A stretch of 64,000 bases of DNA from Phallusia mammillata (GCA_003260075.1 QLIY01000298.1:101811-165810), one strand, 5' to 3'. Positions 38,633 through 50,712 are shown, numbered from the stretch's first letter. Numbers and translations are program-made. The notes: a model not told the origin generated them from the letters alone.

Positions 38633-38867
38633 TCTTAACGAACAACTAATACAAAATATCAATGCCAAACATTGTTTATGTTTTACATCAATCAACGATA
38701 ACAATTTGGTTACAGTTAATAAATCGAAAAACGTTTAACATAAATAATTTAAGGTTTATTTTTCTATTTTTTACTTCCACAGAAAAAAATGTACTGCGCT
38801 AAAGTGTAATGTATGGGGGGGGGGTCGCAAAAATAAAACTCTCCAATCTGGAGAACATATAACCATG

Positions 38868-39853
38868 GTTACAAAAGTTGAAAACAAAAAAAGTGAAAAC
38901 ATCATGGTTACAACGTATTTGTTATGTATTTCCCAGCAGCAACTATACTGTAGCCAGCACTCGAACTCACATATTATTCCGTTGCTGTACACTGCTGTTG
39001 CTACAGTACTTTAAGTTATCGATTTAGAGCAAATAGTCATCGATTTAGCAGGGCGCTTTTTCGGCTGAAGTTTTGTCAATTTGCCCGCAGGATTTCAATT
39101 CCTTTTTCTTGTATAATTAGGTCACATTGAAGCGGTCGAAGCTTTATTAGGCAGTGGCGCCGTGTTAGAAACATGTAAGAGGTAGAGCAACGCAAAACAG
39201 GTGTTTATATGAAGGAAATGCTGATAAAAGAATAAGGCAAATGACACGCTTTGATGCGCATTAGTAAACACGGTAGCGAGGCTGCAACAACATGTTGGTA
39301 TTCGACGTTTGTGTGCCTTGCTTGGTATACCATTTATTATCATTTTAATCTCAACAATATGAAGTCAAAAGCAGTAATGATTGTTTGTTTTGGGGCAACC
39401 ATATTTGTTAAGTTTTACACCCTGTTGTTTAGGCACACACTCCCTCGAATTATTTGTGCAATAATTTAAAGCGAACGTTTTTTGATCAGATTGGCCGCCA
39501 CCTGAAGTCGATATTAATGCATTGAAGAAACGCGGCTGCCATATATTGAGACAAAATTCCGCGACAACTATTTTCTATTGAATATTGCATATCTTTGCAC
39601 TGACACTACAAATTTGAAGGTCAGTGTTACTTTCTTGCCAATGTCACCCTACATATTGACATTGATAAAAATCTTAACGAACAACTAATACAAAATATCA
39701 ATGTCAAACATTGTTTATGTTTTACATAAATCAACGATAACAATTTGGGTAGACTTAATAAACCGAAAAACGTTTAACATAAATAATTTAAGGTTTATTT
39801 TTCTCTTTTTTACTTCCACAGAAAAAAATGTACTGCGCTAAAGTGTAATGTAT
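38868..39853. repeat. Segmental repeat R2, copy b
   Basis: Direct copy of 37258-38814 without the hAT insertion and without the G83 run. It therefore shows the pre-insertion arrangement. The G10 run at 38815-38824 ends copy a at the same place where this copy continues normally (39853). Confidence 0.75.
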
Positions 39854-39867
39854 CATACTGTTATTGG

Positions 39868-40119
39868 CAGTGTCTAACGTTTTCGTAACAGATTAAAATT
39901 TGAACAACATTCATAAGCAATCAGTCCATTTCAGGTCCTTGACCTTTCTGTTGTTTAAGGTTGTGCACTATTAATTCTGCTGCAATCGGGGGGGGGGGTT
40001 TGTCAGTGTCCAACGTTTTCGTAACAGATTAAAATTTGAACAACATTCATAAGCAATCTGTCCATTTCAGGTCCCTGACCTTTCTGTTGTTTAAGGTTGT
40101 GCACTATTAATTCTGCTGC
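39868..40119. repeat. Tandem duplication of about 120 bases around G11
   Basis: 39868-39987 and 39999-40119 are near-identical and separated by eleven G (39988-39998). The second copy continues past the G-run point into unique sequence. Confidence 0.8.
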
Positions 40120-42162
40120 AATCAGGCAACACGAAGCTGTAAGGTAAAACTTTTTTACTGCTTTAGAAATACACAAAATGTTTTAGTGGGCTTGTTTTGT
40201 TACTTCTATAATACCATATAACACAATTGTGGTCGTTATATAATGCTAATTTCCCACGTTTGTAAATTCTAGATGTTAAGGTCATTCTACAAAACGTTTA
40301 CATACCATCTACATTCTACAACAAGTGATCATCGACAAAAAGTGATCATCAATCTTCTTTTAAACAAAAGGTCAGTGATATATACGAGGCACCCCAAACA
40401 ATTGTTGGCATTACCCCCTCAGTTTTTACTTGTGGTTTGAGATGTGTCAGGTCAGTTTTCAAGACTGACCTTTCTAGAAATTGTTTAGCTGCAGCAATAA
40501 TCGCTGATTTTTTATAGGTCATATGCAAGATGAAAGCGGCGCCACACGTACTGTTTGATGTTTTTTTGTTTTTTACTGCCTGACGCAATAGGAAGATAAT
40601 AACAATTTAAACAGTTTTTGCTGCTTGAAACTTATCGCAGTTTTAGTAATCGGGTACAACCATCTTTCGAATGCAAGGTGCAATCAGTAAAGCTCGTGTT
40701 GACCAGTAAATATCCTAGCTGTGGTTTCCGACTACAGGTCGTGCTTAAGTTGCAATAATTTTTTTTTGATTTTTGGTGGTATTGTTGTAAGGTGGTCTGG
40801 TTCCATCTTCATTCGTTGCTTTATACACTACTAAAAGATTGTTTAACCTAAAAATTGACCAAGCAAATGTTTATGTCGGGTTTTACCAAGAAATGTGCTC
40901 CTATATTCATCCAGAGTTTGTTTTTATTATTCATGAACTTTAGTTAAAAAAACTGGGACTTAAACAGTAGCAACGTATATTCACCTAACATGACATTGGT
41001 TGTGTCCAGTTTGCGAACCAGCGCGCATTGTCGCGCACCGCAAGGGCACTTTTTTTGTCTTTCTTCTTAGTACATCTTGTTGTCAAAGTCGGAAAACAAT
41101 TCAACGCGGGCGAGGCGTTGTGAACTGCATTACATAAACGAAATCACTAATGCGTAGGGGGGGGGGTGCGAACCAGCGCGCATTATCGCGCACCGTAAGG
41201 GTTCGGGCACTTTTTTTGTCTTCCTTCTCAGTACATCTTGTTGTCAAAGTCGGAAAACAATTCAACGCTGGCGAGGCGTTGTGAACTGCATTACATAAAC
41301 GAAATCACTAATGCGTAACAAACAAGCGTCACGTGCTAATCACTAATTATGCCTCCAATAAACCTTCGTCGTTAAGGCGCTGTTAACGCGCCTACCCTCC
41401 GCCGTCTTTTGCGACGGTTACAATTACAATGACCTGGCGTCGACGTAGAAACGTAATGGATGTGTTTGCATTTTTGCAAACGGTTGCAGCACACAATTAC
41501 ATTGGTTCTAATGGCCCGATATAAATGACAAAATTGGATTTGAATCTGACTGAATTCGAATCCAAAGGATTTAACATTTTTAAACAACCCTCTCTGGGCA
41601 CAATATTTTTCCTCTTTATATAGAGATCATCGAACCGAGAATATTACAGATTACAACATTTAAATACAAATTATGTTTCGCTGTTAAAAAAAAACAATTC
41701 AACACTGTATCACACTAAACAAACTGCACGTGCATTTTACACACGAAACAGTTTTTTTTGAAAAGGCAAAGGCAAAGAAGCATGCGACAAAATTTGCGTT
41801 CTGATTGCCTGTAAGATTTTTTGTAGAAGTATTGCATGTTGCAAGAGAATGCACAACCTGGTTATTTTCTAAGGGACACTTTAAAGAATTCACGTGACAA
41901 TTTGTTAGATTCGGTGATTTAAAACTTGAACATATTTTTAAAAGTCATCCGCAGGTGGTGGTTGGGTTATATTGTTAATTCTGTACAAATTGAAACTAAA
42001 GTCTTGATCGTTTAGTGTATTTAACTCCCCGATGGTAAACAACAGCTGATAAGGTTATTGTTTGCTCGGAACGTCTTTTGTGTGGTGATTTGATTATGAA
42101 GAGATCAGTCTTGCCAATGTTGCGCCTATCTCAAAGCTGACTGCCTAGGTCAATAGTCAAAC
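40120..42162. other. No supported gene
   Basis: Apart from the duplication at 41012-41318, only short open frames without domains were seen. Nothing else was recognised. Confidence 0.4.
41012..41318. repeat. Tandem duplication of about 150 bases around G10
   Basis: 41012-41156 and 41167-41318 are near-identical. Ten G (41157-41166) lie between. The second copy carries one extra short insertion and continues into unique sequence where the first hits the G-run. Confidence 0.8.
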
Positions 42163-42745
42163 GAAAAGCGAAAACAACCGACATGCAAAACCTTTAGGAT
42201 ATTGCCACGTGCTTTCTCTGTTTGCGATCAACAGACCTTGTTCATATAAAGCCGCGATAAAGACCATAATCGTGGAACTAAGTTACATGGAGTGCTGATT
42301 TTTTGTAAGAACCTTGTGCAATTCTCATTGACCTTATTAATGTTTGATTACTTGTTAATAAATTTATGAATTACGAAAAAGGAATGGAACTTTATTTGTT
42401 TATTAACTGAGCAGTGGTGTAGTTTAACTTTTTTCAACATTTGCTTGTTGCGACGTGATTTAAAAAATGAATGCCAGTGAAACCTCTTTATTAACTACAC
42501 GAGCTGTGATAACGGAGCTGTAAATTGGACACTTTAGAGTTTTAGACCATGATATTGTTACGGAGTTATTTTGGACCCGAACTGCCATGGGCAATGTCAA
42601 TAACGGCTCACAACCAAAGCCAAAGATACCAAGCACTGGTTTAATTAAATTTAATTGGCGGCGCAACTTTATTAAAACTACAAAAGCAACAGGTATGAAA
42701 GTACGTTACAATTAAAACAATTAAAAAACGATTAACACTTGGTGA
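42163..42745. repeat. Segmental repeat R3, copy a
   Basis: It recurs as 55988-56692 with scattered differences. In both places it is followed directly by an R1 unit, so R3 and R1 moved or duplicated together. No conserved open frame was found. Confidence 0.7.
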
Positions 42746-42789
42746 CCCAAAAACACCTCGCGTTACTTGCGCCACCCACAGAAAAAATG

Positions 42790-45350
42790 TATTTTACAAA
42801 ACCAAAAAGCAGCGCATTGCCGGCCAATCAGTGCAAGTCTTGCAGCCGTTAGGGCGGTGGTTCTCAACTCAATTCAGGTCATGGACCACTAGTCCGATTA
42901 AATAAATATTTTGGACCAGTCCACTTTTAAACAAAGACAGAAAAGCATCCACCACAAGCGTGTTGTCTTGAAATATTTTTTTTTCAACACATAATTTTGT
43001 TTTAAGGAGAGATAACAGATAACAACAAATTGCCAATAACTTGGATAAACTTTTTTTTCTTCTGAATATTCAACGAATTATTTGCAACTAACTTATTTCC
43101 AAACTAGTCCTGTGGACCACCCAAAAAGTTACCACTAGTGCACCAAATCAAACAAAAGAGAAGAAAAGAAATGCGCATGACAGTGCCAAATAAGGAAAAC
43201 AAGTATCCAAAAAAAATTGCGCATGACCAAAATATATGGTCACAGTATAAATGAATTTTCAAGTGGAATAAATCGACCTTTTTTTATTTATGTATATATA
43301 TATATATATATATAAATGTACATATTGTATGAGCCAAAGCTAAGCGTAGCCAAAACCAATTTGGGCAAACTTGCTGCGGTTACTATTAGTATGCTACGAA
43401 ATGACACAGCATATTATGTGCGTATATAAAGCGACTGCACATCAAATCAAACGTATTTAACACGACCTAAAAATTTCTATAGTTACACAATATTGCACTC
43501 AGCATCACGTCTCCTGGGATACTCGATTTGAAGTTGCCTGTCCTGTCTCTTTCGTTCTTCGAGGACTAACTCAGCTTGTCTGATGGTGTGTTGTCGTACT
43601 TGCTCCCGTTCGTTGGTTTCTACGAGCATGCAAAACCGGATAATCCATGCGATTGAAAAACAAACCACAGCCGCAAAACACACGGACAAAGCAAAGTCAC
43701 TAATACAAACAACCACAGCCGCGAGACACACGACCAAAGCAAAGTTACTAATTCCGATGTGTATCTGTCCAAATCTAGCAAAAATAGCATTTTCGTCCAT
43801 TGCGTACTTGTCCAACTTGGTGCGACAAAGTAAAAGCATAGAGCCAATAAATGATAAGCTGCAGACAGTGCACACTGATTTGGTGCGACAAAGATTTGCG
43901 AAAACTTAACAATGCAGTTTTTCGTTACAAGGTATATACAACCAGATTAGTTTCATTTTATCTAAGGGCGCTAGTTACCTGAAAAAAATCACTTTAACTA
44001 ACATACAAAATGTTCAGCTTGTACAACAACTCTTATTAGATTTATTAGTAAGATAAATTTGCAGATTAACCTAACAGCTTTCTAGCGTTGTAAAATCCTT
44101 CACATGTAAGCAACCCAATTTCTGCTATCGTGCTAAAAGCCCAGAACATGCGACTGCAATATTTCGTTTTTTTTACTGTTAAAACTCTGTATTTGTTGTA
44201 AACTTTTTTGTTACTCGCTCTTTATTCAGCACACGTAACACAAATTGCCATTCGGGACTAGTGATAGAATAATTTAATTCAGTTTAGGAGGATCAGAAAT
44301 TTGCTGGTTTCCAAATTTATGGATTGCTGAGTAAACAACATGATAGGTTTACAGGACAAAAGGATACTTGAATGATCTTTTTTGATTGTGTTTGATGACG
44401 AGTGCGTGTTTGCACTCCGAAGAGCAACGACGGTAAAGTCGTTGAAGACTAACCTAACAGCTGTCTAGCGTTGTAGAACCCTTCACATGCAAACAACCCC
44501 AATTCAGCTAGTGCGCCAAGTACAACCACAATGAAACCAAACTTTCAACTGGACCCGAAACTTTGGTTTCGCTCACTTCGTTGTACTGGTTTGATGGAGC
44601 TTATATTGTTGTTACTGCAATATTTCAAAATAAACGTTAGGTAACACTATGGTAAACGGTCTTGTTAATAAAATCAGATTGTTAGATCTAAAACGGTAAA
44701 TGCAGTAAAAGATAACTATAATACACTGAGAAGCCATCTTTTTCACTTCCTCATTTCTTATCTAATTGAGCAAACAAAAAGATTAATGATGTAAAGAAAT
44801 GCATTTGCGTTACTCAATGAAGTGCCAGTCTAAAAATGTTTCATTTTAATCAGGCGCGTACTCAAATGAACCACGCAGCTTGAACGCCTTGGTCTGTTCT
44901 AGGGTTTTAGCCGAAATCTACAGTCCTGCAAATAACGAAAGATGACTGCATTGAACAAAGAGATTCAGCCTTCCATTTAAACACTTTTAAACTCTCACGT
45001 CTCCAACTCTGGAGAGAGCAAATATGCTTGACTAGACTGTCCGCCTACGTACAATTTCAAGACATTGCAAACAACGGTTTTCCACCTGGGGAATTCCCGA
45101 CTGATGGCGTTGAAATTGTGCAGTCAACCGTTGCAGAATTTTCGTGAAGTAAAAGACGCCACTTGCCTCTTCAGCAAAATTGCAACATTTTAAGGGCCTT
45201 TTTTACTTTAGTTTCTTGTCTTTCTTTCCTCGCCTCCATTGGTATGAAATAGCGTATTTGTAAACCCAAGGCTATAGCAGCTGCATCTAAAGTTTTTCGC
45301 AAATTATAACTACCTCGCTGTGTGTCTAAACAAAAGTGTGCCAAAGCTGA
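42790..45350. repeat. Segmental repeat R1, copy a (carries a membrane/coiled-coil ORF)
   Basis: Related segments are at 50340-51760, 51985-54700 and 56706-57720. Shared landmarks are the minus-strand coiled-coil ORF, the AACAGCTGTCTAGCGTTGTA word, the stretch around TGGTTTCGCTCAC, and the block near CTGTCCGCCTACGTACAA. A (TA)n tract lies at 43293-43314. The left part (from about 42850) starts like a hAT end (GGTGGTTCTCAACTC), but no matching right end was found. Confidence 0.75.
43483..43800 (-). CDS. Small membrane-anchored coiled-coil protein, paralogue of 52970-53236
   Basis: The frame is open from 43875, but the Met at 43800 is chosen because it aligns with a Met in the paralogue (MDEN versus MEEN); this gives 105 aa. 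Order: short N-terminus with FGQIHIG, a Cys/Val/Ala-rich hydrophobic region of about 45 residues, then a charged helix (EREQVRQHTIRQAELVLEER) and a basic end (DRQLQIEYPRRRD). Relative to the paralogue it contains a 16-residue internal duplication of the hydrophobic segment (ISNFALVVCLAAVV then ISDFALSVCFAAVV), doubling the membrane-crossing stretch. The tail could form a cytoplasmic coiled coil. It lies inside repeat R1a. Family unknown and function unknown. Expression is not shown, and high DNA identity between copies means conservation alone does not prove selection. Confidence 0.5.
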   Translation of the reverse strand: MDENAIFARFGQIHIGISNFALVVCLAAVVVCISDFALSVCFAAVVCFSIAWIIRFCMLVETNEREQVRQHTIRQAELVLEERKRQDRQLQIEYPRRRDAECNIV

Positions 45351-45802
45351 AACTCTGTTGTGACTTTGTAAAAAGTAAGATTTTCAAATATATTTTCCTT
45401 CCAGATGCCCAGATACACTATCAGGCAACTAGAAATACATGCACCTTTCCTTTTTATATTGGAAAACATATAATCGATATTGCCACATTGTGAAAACAGT
45501 CAAATAAACGTCTTAGTTGTAAAATGCTTTTCTCACTTGTACGCGCAAAACATATTTTATGGTTTTTTTGTTCCTAAGTTTGTAAAAGTATTTCAACTGC
45601 AGATATTTTCAACAAACTAGAAAACGTTTCCTTACCATACCGTCAGTTTTCAAGATAGCACGTAATATTCATAGTCGGCTACTGCCACCGTCAGAATGCG
45701 AGTAAGTTATGGGTGCTCATCGGTAAGTTATGGGTGCTAATTTAAGCATCCCCTCGCACGCGGTACTGTTTACTATTTTCTCAAAAGCAAAAGAAATATC
45801 AC

Positions 45803-47428
45803 CACTTTTACGCCAAGTTCATATTCCTGGTGCGTAAAGACTCAAAACTTTGTTTAGACTGGTCATGGTATACATGGAGTTAATTATGTGCACAGAGCAA
45901 GGTATTGTTAAGAACGTTTGCACATTTTCAGCTTGACTCCCCAGGCCAAGATCCTTAATATGCTTCGAAGAAGTATTTTTTCAGTGAGTTTATTTGCTTG
46001 ATTAACATAGTATTACTAGCGATAGCATGCTAACTAAGACAGTCGCTAAACTAGTTGTTAAACGTTGTCACAGTTTTGCAAACAAAACAGGAAATTGTAA
46101 AAAATAAAATAAAAACTACACCCACATTGCCACAAATCTTTCCAGTTTTTATTACCGAACTTTTTTAAATCTTATTGTCGTGAATATTTCATGTAGTTTT
46201 CAGGCAAGTTGATTGTGATTTTTTTTAGCTTAAGTGTGTTTTGAACATATTTTCCGTTGAAATAGTATAAACTCTTAGCAAAATGGCCAAATTCTTTGAA
46301 ATAAATCATAAACATAGTATTTTCGCTCAAAAATGTTTAACATAGTGTTGCTACGGTACAAATCAAATCAATCCTTTACATGCATATCTAAATCGAAAAG
46401 CTTTATAGGTAAAATGTCAGCAACAGAAGTGCTGTAAGTACCACAGGTTTAGCAATTGTAAGTTAAGGGAAATTATGGACGTGTTCACTTCGCCTTTGAA
46501 AACACCCATGAAGCAAAGTGGACAAGAATATGTAGTGCTTCAGAATAACGATCTTGCCATTTCGATTCTTCTTTCTTTCTGCGAGCCTCTTCTTCTTTAC
46601 GAGCCTCTTCTTCTTTACGAGGGGGGGGGGACACTTTTACGCCAAGTTCATATTCCTGGTGCGTAAGACTCAAAACAACTTTATTTAGACTGTCATGTTA
46701 ATTATATGTACACAGAGCCAGGTATTGTTAAGAACTTTTGCACACTTTCAGCTTGACTCCAGGCCAAGATCCTTAATATGCTTCGAAGAAGTATTTTTCA
46801 GTGAGTTTATTTGCTTGATTAACATAGTATTAATAGCGATAGCATGCTAACTAAGACAGTCACTAAACTATTTGTTGAACGTTGTCACAGGGTTGCAAAC
46901 AAAACAGGAAATTGTAAAACAGAAAATAAAAACTACAACCACATTGCCACAAATCTTGCCAGTTTTTATTACCGATTTTTTTTAAAATCTTATTGTCGTG
47001 AAAATTTCATGTAGTTTTCAGGCAAGTCGATTGTGATTTTTAGCTTAAGTGTGTTTTTAACATATTTTCCGTTGAAATAGTATAAATTCTTAGCAATAAG
47101 GCCAAATTCTTTGAAATAAATTGTAAACATAGTATTTTCGCTCAAATTTTTTAACATAGTGTTGTTACGGTACAAATCAAATCAATCCTTTACATGCATA
47201 TCTAAATCTAAATGCTTTATAGGTAAAATGTCAGCAACAGAAGTGCTGTAAGTACCACAGGTTTAGCAATTGTACGTTAAGGGAAATTTTGGACGTGTTT
47301 ACTTGGTCGCCTTTGAAAGCACCCATGAAGCAACGCGGACAAGAATATGCAGTGCTTCAGAATAATGATTTTGCCATTTCGATTCTTCGTTCTTTCTGCG
47401 AGCCTCTTCTTCTTTACGAGCCTCTTCT
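45803..47428. repeat. Tandem duplication of about 810 bases joined by G10
   Basis: 45803-46620 and 46631-47428 are near-identical, with ten G (46621-46630) between. The duplicated piece includes the 3' end of the coiled-coil gene at 47299-48229, so the left copy holds a severed gene tail. Differences between copies are scattered substitutions and small indels. Confidence 0.85.
46485..46620 (-). pseudogene. Severed C-terminal end of the coiled-coil gene at 47299-48229
   Basis: The minus-strand frame reads the KEEEAR repeats, then EESKWQDRYSEALHIL and the stop, matching the last 40 or so residues of the neighbouring gene. It starts abruptly at the G-run and has no promoter or start of its own. 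It is either a duplication relic or the second allele of the same gene placed in tandem by assembly. Confidence 0.65.
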
Positions 47429-48229
47429 TCTTTACGAGCCTCTTCTTCTTCACGAGCCTTTTCTTCTTCACGAGCTTTTTCTTCTTTAAGAGCCTTTTCC
47501 TTTTTACGAGTTTCTTTTTTATCCCTAGATTTTTTACGAGCTTCTTTTTCGCGGGCTTCTTGTTGTCTCCGAATCTCTTCTTTGCGAATATTCTGTCTTT
47601 TCCCTTCCATTTCTCGTTGAAACTCTTGTCCTTTCCTTTTCATGTCTATGTGAAACTCTCTTTTGTCCTCTTCAATTTCTCTTTGAAACTTCTGTCTTAG
47701 CCCTTCCATTTCTCGTTGAAACTCTTTTTTCCCTCTTCCATTTCTCTTTGAAACTCTTGTCCTTTCCTTTTCATGTCTATGTGAAACTCTCTTTGTCCTC
47801 TTCCATTTCTCTTTGAAACTTCTGTCTTTGCTCTTCCATTTCTCGTTGAAACTCTCTTTTGTCCTTTTCCATGTCACTTTGAAACTTCTGTCTTTGCTCT
47901 TCCATTTCTCGTTGAAACTCTCTTTTGTCCTTTTCCATGTCACTTTCAAACTTCTGTCTTTGCTCTTCCATTTCTCGTTGAAACTCTCTTTTGTCCTTTT
48001 CCATGTCACTTTCAAACTTCTGTCTTTGCTGTTCCATTTCTCTTTGAAACTTCTGTCTTTTCCATTCCACTTCCGCCTCTCTGCGAGCCTCTTGGTTCAC
48101 CCGTTCCGCTGAAAATTCTCTCTCGTATCGTGTTACAGTTTGTTCGTGATAGCAGCATAACAACGCAAACAGTACAATAACTCCAGGCGTGACACATTTC
48201 TTCCCGATTTGTCCAAGTCCGATGACCAT
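47299..48229 (-). CDS. Membrane-anchored protein with long 11-residue-repeat coiled coil, frame broken twice
   Basis: Starting at 48229 the protein has a short N-terminus, one membrane segment (about residues 15-28, VTPGVIVLFALLCC), then a long highly charged helix. The helix is made of 22-residue repeats, each two 11-residue halves (FQREMEEQRQK, FESDMEKDKRE). The first frame stops at 47777. Beyond it the same repeat pattern resumes in a frame that stays open to 47299, through KEEEAR repeats and an Arg/Glu-rich stretch to a C-terminus SEALHILVRVASWVLSKATK. Two one-base losses explain this: near 47795 (TTT where other repeats have TTTT) and near 47735. They may be sequencing errors in homopolymers or true inactivation. 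Intact, it would be about 310 residues. The family is not recognised. It may be a scaffold or membrane-tethering protein, but this is only suggested by shape. Confidence 0.5.
47800..48060. repeat. 66-bp coding minisatellite
   Basis: About four units of 66 bases, encoding 22 residues each on the minus strand, are nearly identical. They form the central coiled coil of the gene at 47299-48229. Because 66 is a multiple of three, unit gain or loss would keep the frame. Confidence 0.8.
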
Positions 48230-48811
48230 CGCGATACAATTTGTTTCCGTAATTTCTGTATTTTTGGAGTCTACCGAGCTTAATACAATTTATTTTAAAA
48301 TTTGATGCTATTTGCAAAATAATTGAACTTGTACTTGTATAATGTAAATGATTTCTTGACAACATCTATTTCCTTGTTTAAAAACACAAAAATGGTTTTC
48401 CAAGCCCTGTGTTCTGTCAAAGAAATACCTCAATCAACTACCATTTTAGGCCCAATTGATAGTCCAACTTATCTTTGACTTCGAACCGTTATCAAGGACA
48501 CCAAATAAACTTTTGAGACAAAGCTCGCCGGCTAAAAGCTGTCTCCCCAAAACGTCGCAAACGTTTAAAACACGTGCATGCACCCACTTTTAGGCACACA
48601 TAACTAGGCCAACAGACATACGCCTATTTTCAGCTTTCTAAAAATGATTTCGGTATTACCTATTCTACAACAATGTTGTCTTCGATATACCCATGAATGT
48701 GTCAAAATTGCGCTAGAATCGTTAAACACCCGAATGGCAAACCTAACAGGCTTAAACGGCTCGTAAGAGGAACTACAATTACAGGCAAAAAAATCTATGT
48801 CCTTGGGCCAA

Positions 48812-48869
<58 letters not shown>
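48812..48869. repeat. G58 homopolymer
   Basis: Fifty-eight consecutive G with no matching paralogous copy found in the window, so the sequence it may replace is unknown. Confidence 0.85.
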
Positions 48870-48871
<2 letters not shown>

Positions 48872-48994
48872 CCTTTAACGCAACAAAGCAAATCACACAA
48901 AGAGATGGGTGAGCTTAAAATTTTCCATTGACGACACGGCACATCGAAAAAAACATCCCGCGTTTGGCCAAGAACGCATGGGTTGAGTAATGTG

Positions 48995-49002
48995 TGACGT
49001 CA
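48995..49002. promoter_or_regulatory. CRE palindrome TGACGTCA
   Basis: A perfect CRE about 770 bases beyond the 5' end of the minus-strand gene starting at 48229, so it could lie in that gene's upstream region. Motif evidence only. Confidence 0.22.
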
Positions 49003-49915
49003 ATTGGCCCTGTGAAGCATTAGTTATCTGTGCGACTAAAACTACGCGATTGCCTAATCGTAGGTTACACGTGCATTGACCTAAGTCAACCCAAAATTGA
49101 CACCAGATACAAAATACGGTCGTTGAAATAATTTAAGTTATCCGAAATTTTTTAAATCTTCGACGTCAAAAATTAAAAAAAAATAAGCCTGTGATTTTCT
49201 TCTTTCCTATGAGTTAAATTTGGGGATTTATGTTCTTGCACACAAGCATAATACGCAGCAAAGAAATGATCGTCAGTGTGGAAATTCCGTTGAAAGTTGA
49301 ATTGACGATCAATAAGTTATTACAATATAGGCTCCCAATTTCTTCAAGAGAAAGGAATTGGCAACAATGCCTACTTTGGGTCGCGAGATTTAACTTATTG
49401 GCATGCGCCAAACAACATATTAAAGACTGTTGAAAGAGCTAAAAAAAATTGATACATTATTATGCCTGACAGCAACAGTTTATTTAGCATTTTCAGATCC
49501 CTGTATTAAATCGTAGTTGTTGCGGTTGTCGAATAATTAGTATCTGGTTTTTGTTGTAGTGTATCTGCTTTTTGTTGTAGTGCTGGGCTTATTTTAAATT
49601 ATTTTTTGAAAACTACTTTTGTGTGACCATTCATTCCAGTCGAAAAATTTTTTATTGCCTAGGCTTCTTTTCGTTGTTTTAGCCTAAATTGAAATTATAC
49701 CGTATGTACTTTTGTAATGTTACAAAAACAGGTTGTGACAAAGAGTTCCTTGTATCTTTGTTTGTTGGATTAGATCATACGTTAGTCCAATTACAACTAT
49801 GCATTTTATTTCTTTATTATCTGTTCTACAGTATGGTTGTGTTCAAAGTCTTTTAGTTGGTTTTCTATTTTAAAAATTGTTAGCTTTTGACGTTTAGTTG
49901 CACAGCTTTAATACC
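49003..49915. other. No supported gene
   Basis: AT-rich sequence with only short open frames. A short ATCTGCTTTTTGTTGTAGTG-like word is repeated near 49540-49580. Nothing else was recognised. Confidence 0.4.
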
Positions 49916-49923
49916 GCATAATG

Positions 49924-50223
49924 CAGGGGTTCCCAACCTTTTTGCGATCTCGTACCACTTGGACGCTCTTTACTGCCAGCCGTACCATTTCTTGCAGAAC
50001 ATCTAATTTAATCGAATCTTTATTCCGAAGAATAATATTGGCCTACTAAAGTAACACTAAAGCACCACAACTCAATTGAATTTTTTGTTTCCTGTCAACC
50101 AATTGGTCAACAAAACCAGATAAATATATGATAAAGATGTAAATCCAGGTTGTTCTGAAAAACACGAAAGCTACTCGCGTACCACCTGAAAAACCTTCGC
50201 GTACCACAGGTTGGGAACCCCTG
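49924..50223. mobile_element. hAT-type MITE, 300 bp
   Basis: The 16-bp terminal inverted repeat is perfect (CAGGGGTTCCCAACCT). The perfect 8-bp target duplication GCATAATG lies at 49916-49923 and 50224-50231. Subterminal CGTACCAC words are repeated. It is the same family as 55268-55668. Confidence 0.9.
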
Positions 50224-50366
50224 GCATAATGCATGTAGTTGTGTAGTACGGAATTTAAGTGATATAACACGACGTATTCATTCAAATTGTAAGTAAGCTT
50301 GTTAACTTGCTTAAGCGTACGTAAACAGGATTTGTTTAAAGTGAAGCTTGTTCGAACCAAATATGG

Positions 50367-50573
50367 TTACTGAATATTACAATTGTCAGGTCCAATCGCC
50401 ACTTTAATTTCCACTAGTGTTTTTTTCTTTGGTCTTCTGCCTTTAGCACCTTCAATTTGAAGTTGTACTCGTCGATAAAGTAACTCATTAAGCCTTTCCG
50501 ATTCTCTGCAAAGGTCCAGTCTCATTTTCTTCCATTGGGTACTTGCATAACTTTCTGCAACAAAGATTTGCAA
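50367..50573 (-). pseudogene. Diverged relative of the R1 coiled-coil protein
   Basis: The 68-codon frame starts with MQIFVAES, matching the upstream MQIFVAAS of the 53.0-kb paralogue. It then lacks the hydrophobic membrane region entirely and goes straight to a charged stretch (RESERLNELLYRRVQLQIEG). Position within R1b and the shared leader show common origin. Loss of the membrane part suggests a decayed copy, although a soluble variant is possible. Confidence 0.4.
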
Positions 50574-50712
50574 AGACTTGTTTTTGCAGTTTGCAGTTTT
50601 TAGTTACAAGAGTATAGGCAAACAAATTAGCTTTGTTATTTGCCTAAGGACGTCTGTTCCCTAGAAAAAAGTCACTACAAAATGGCAATACAACGTACAC
50701 AACAACTCTTAT

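Larger units (their letters stand above)
37258..38814. repeat. Segmental repeat R2, copy a
   Basis: This segment recurs directly downstream (38868-39853), again at about 57930-59330, and part of it is inverted at 62995-63580. Markers shared by copies include the stretch before ATTTGCCCGCAGGA, the TTGTTTAGGCACTC word and the ACAACTAATACAAAATATC word. This copy is lengthened by a hAT element (37575-38052) and a G83 run. No conserved open frame spans the copies. Confidence 0.75.

Noticed and set aside
38457-38738. Polyglycine (or polyproline on the other strand) open frames
   Set aside because: Produced solely by the G83 run; the same applies at 48697-48912, 50644-50826 and 58741-58941.
42850-43140. 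A seventh hAT element (left end GGTGGTTCTCAACTC)
   Set aside because: No matching right end or target duplication was found in either R1 copy that carries it.
47800-48060. CRISPR-like array
   Set aside because: Repeats of 66 bases abut without unique spacers and encode a coiled coil; the window is eukaryotic.
47347-48112. Phe/Leu/Ser-rich plus-strand frames
   Set aside because: Antisense shadow of the coiled-coil minisatellite on the minus strand.
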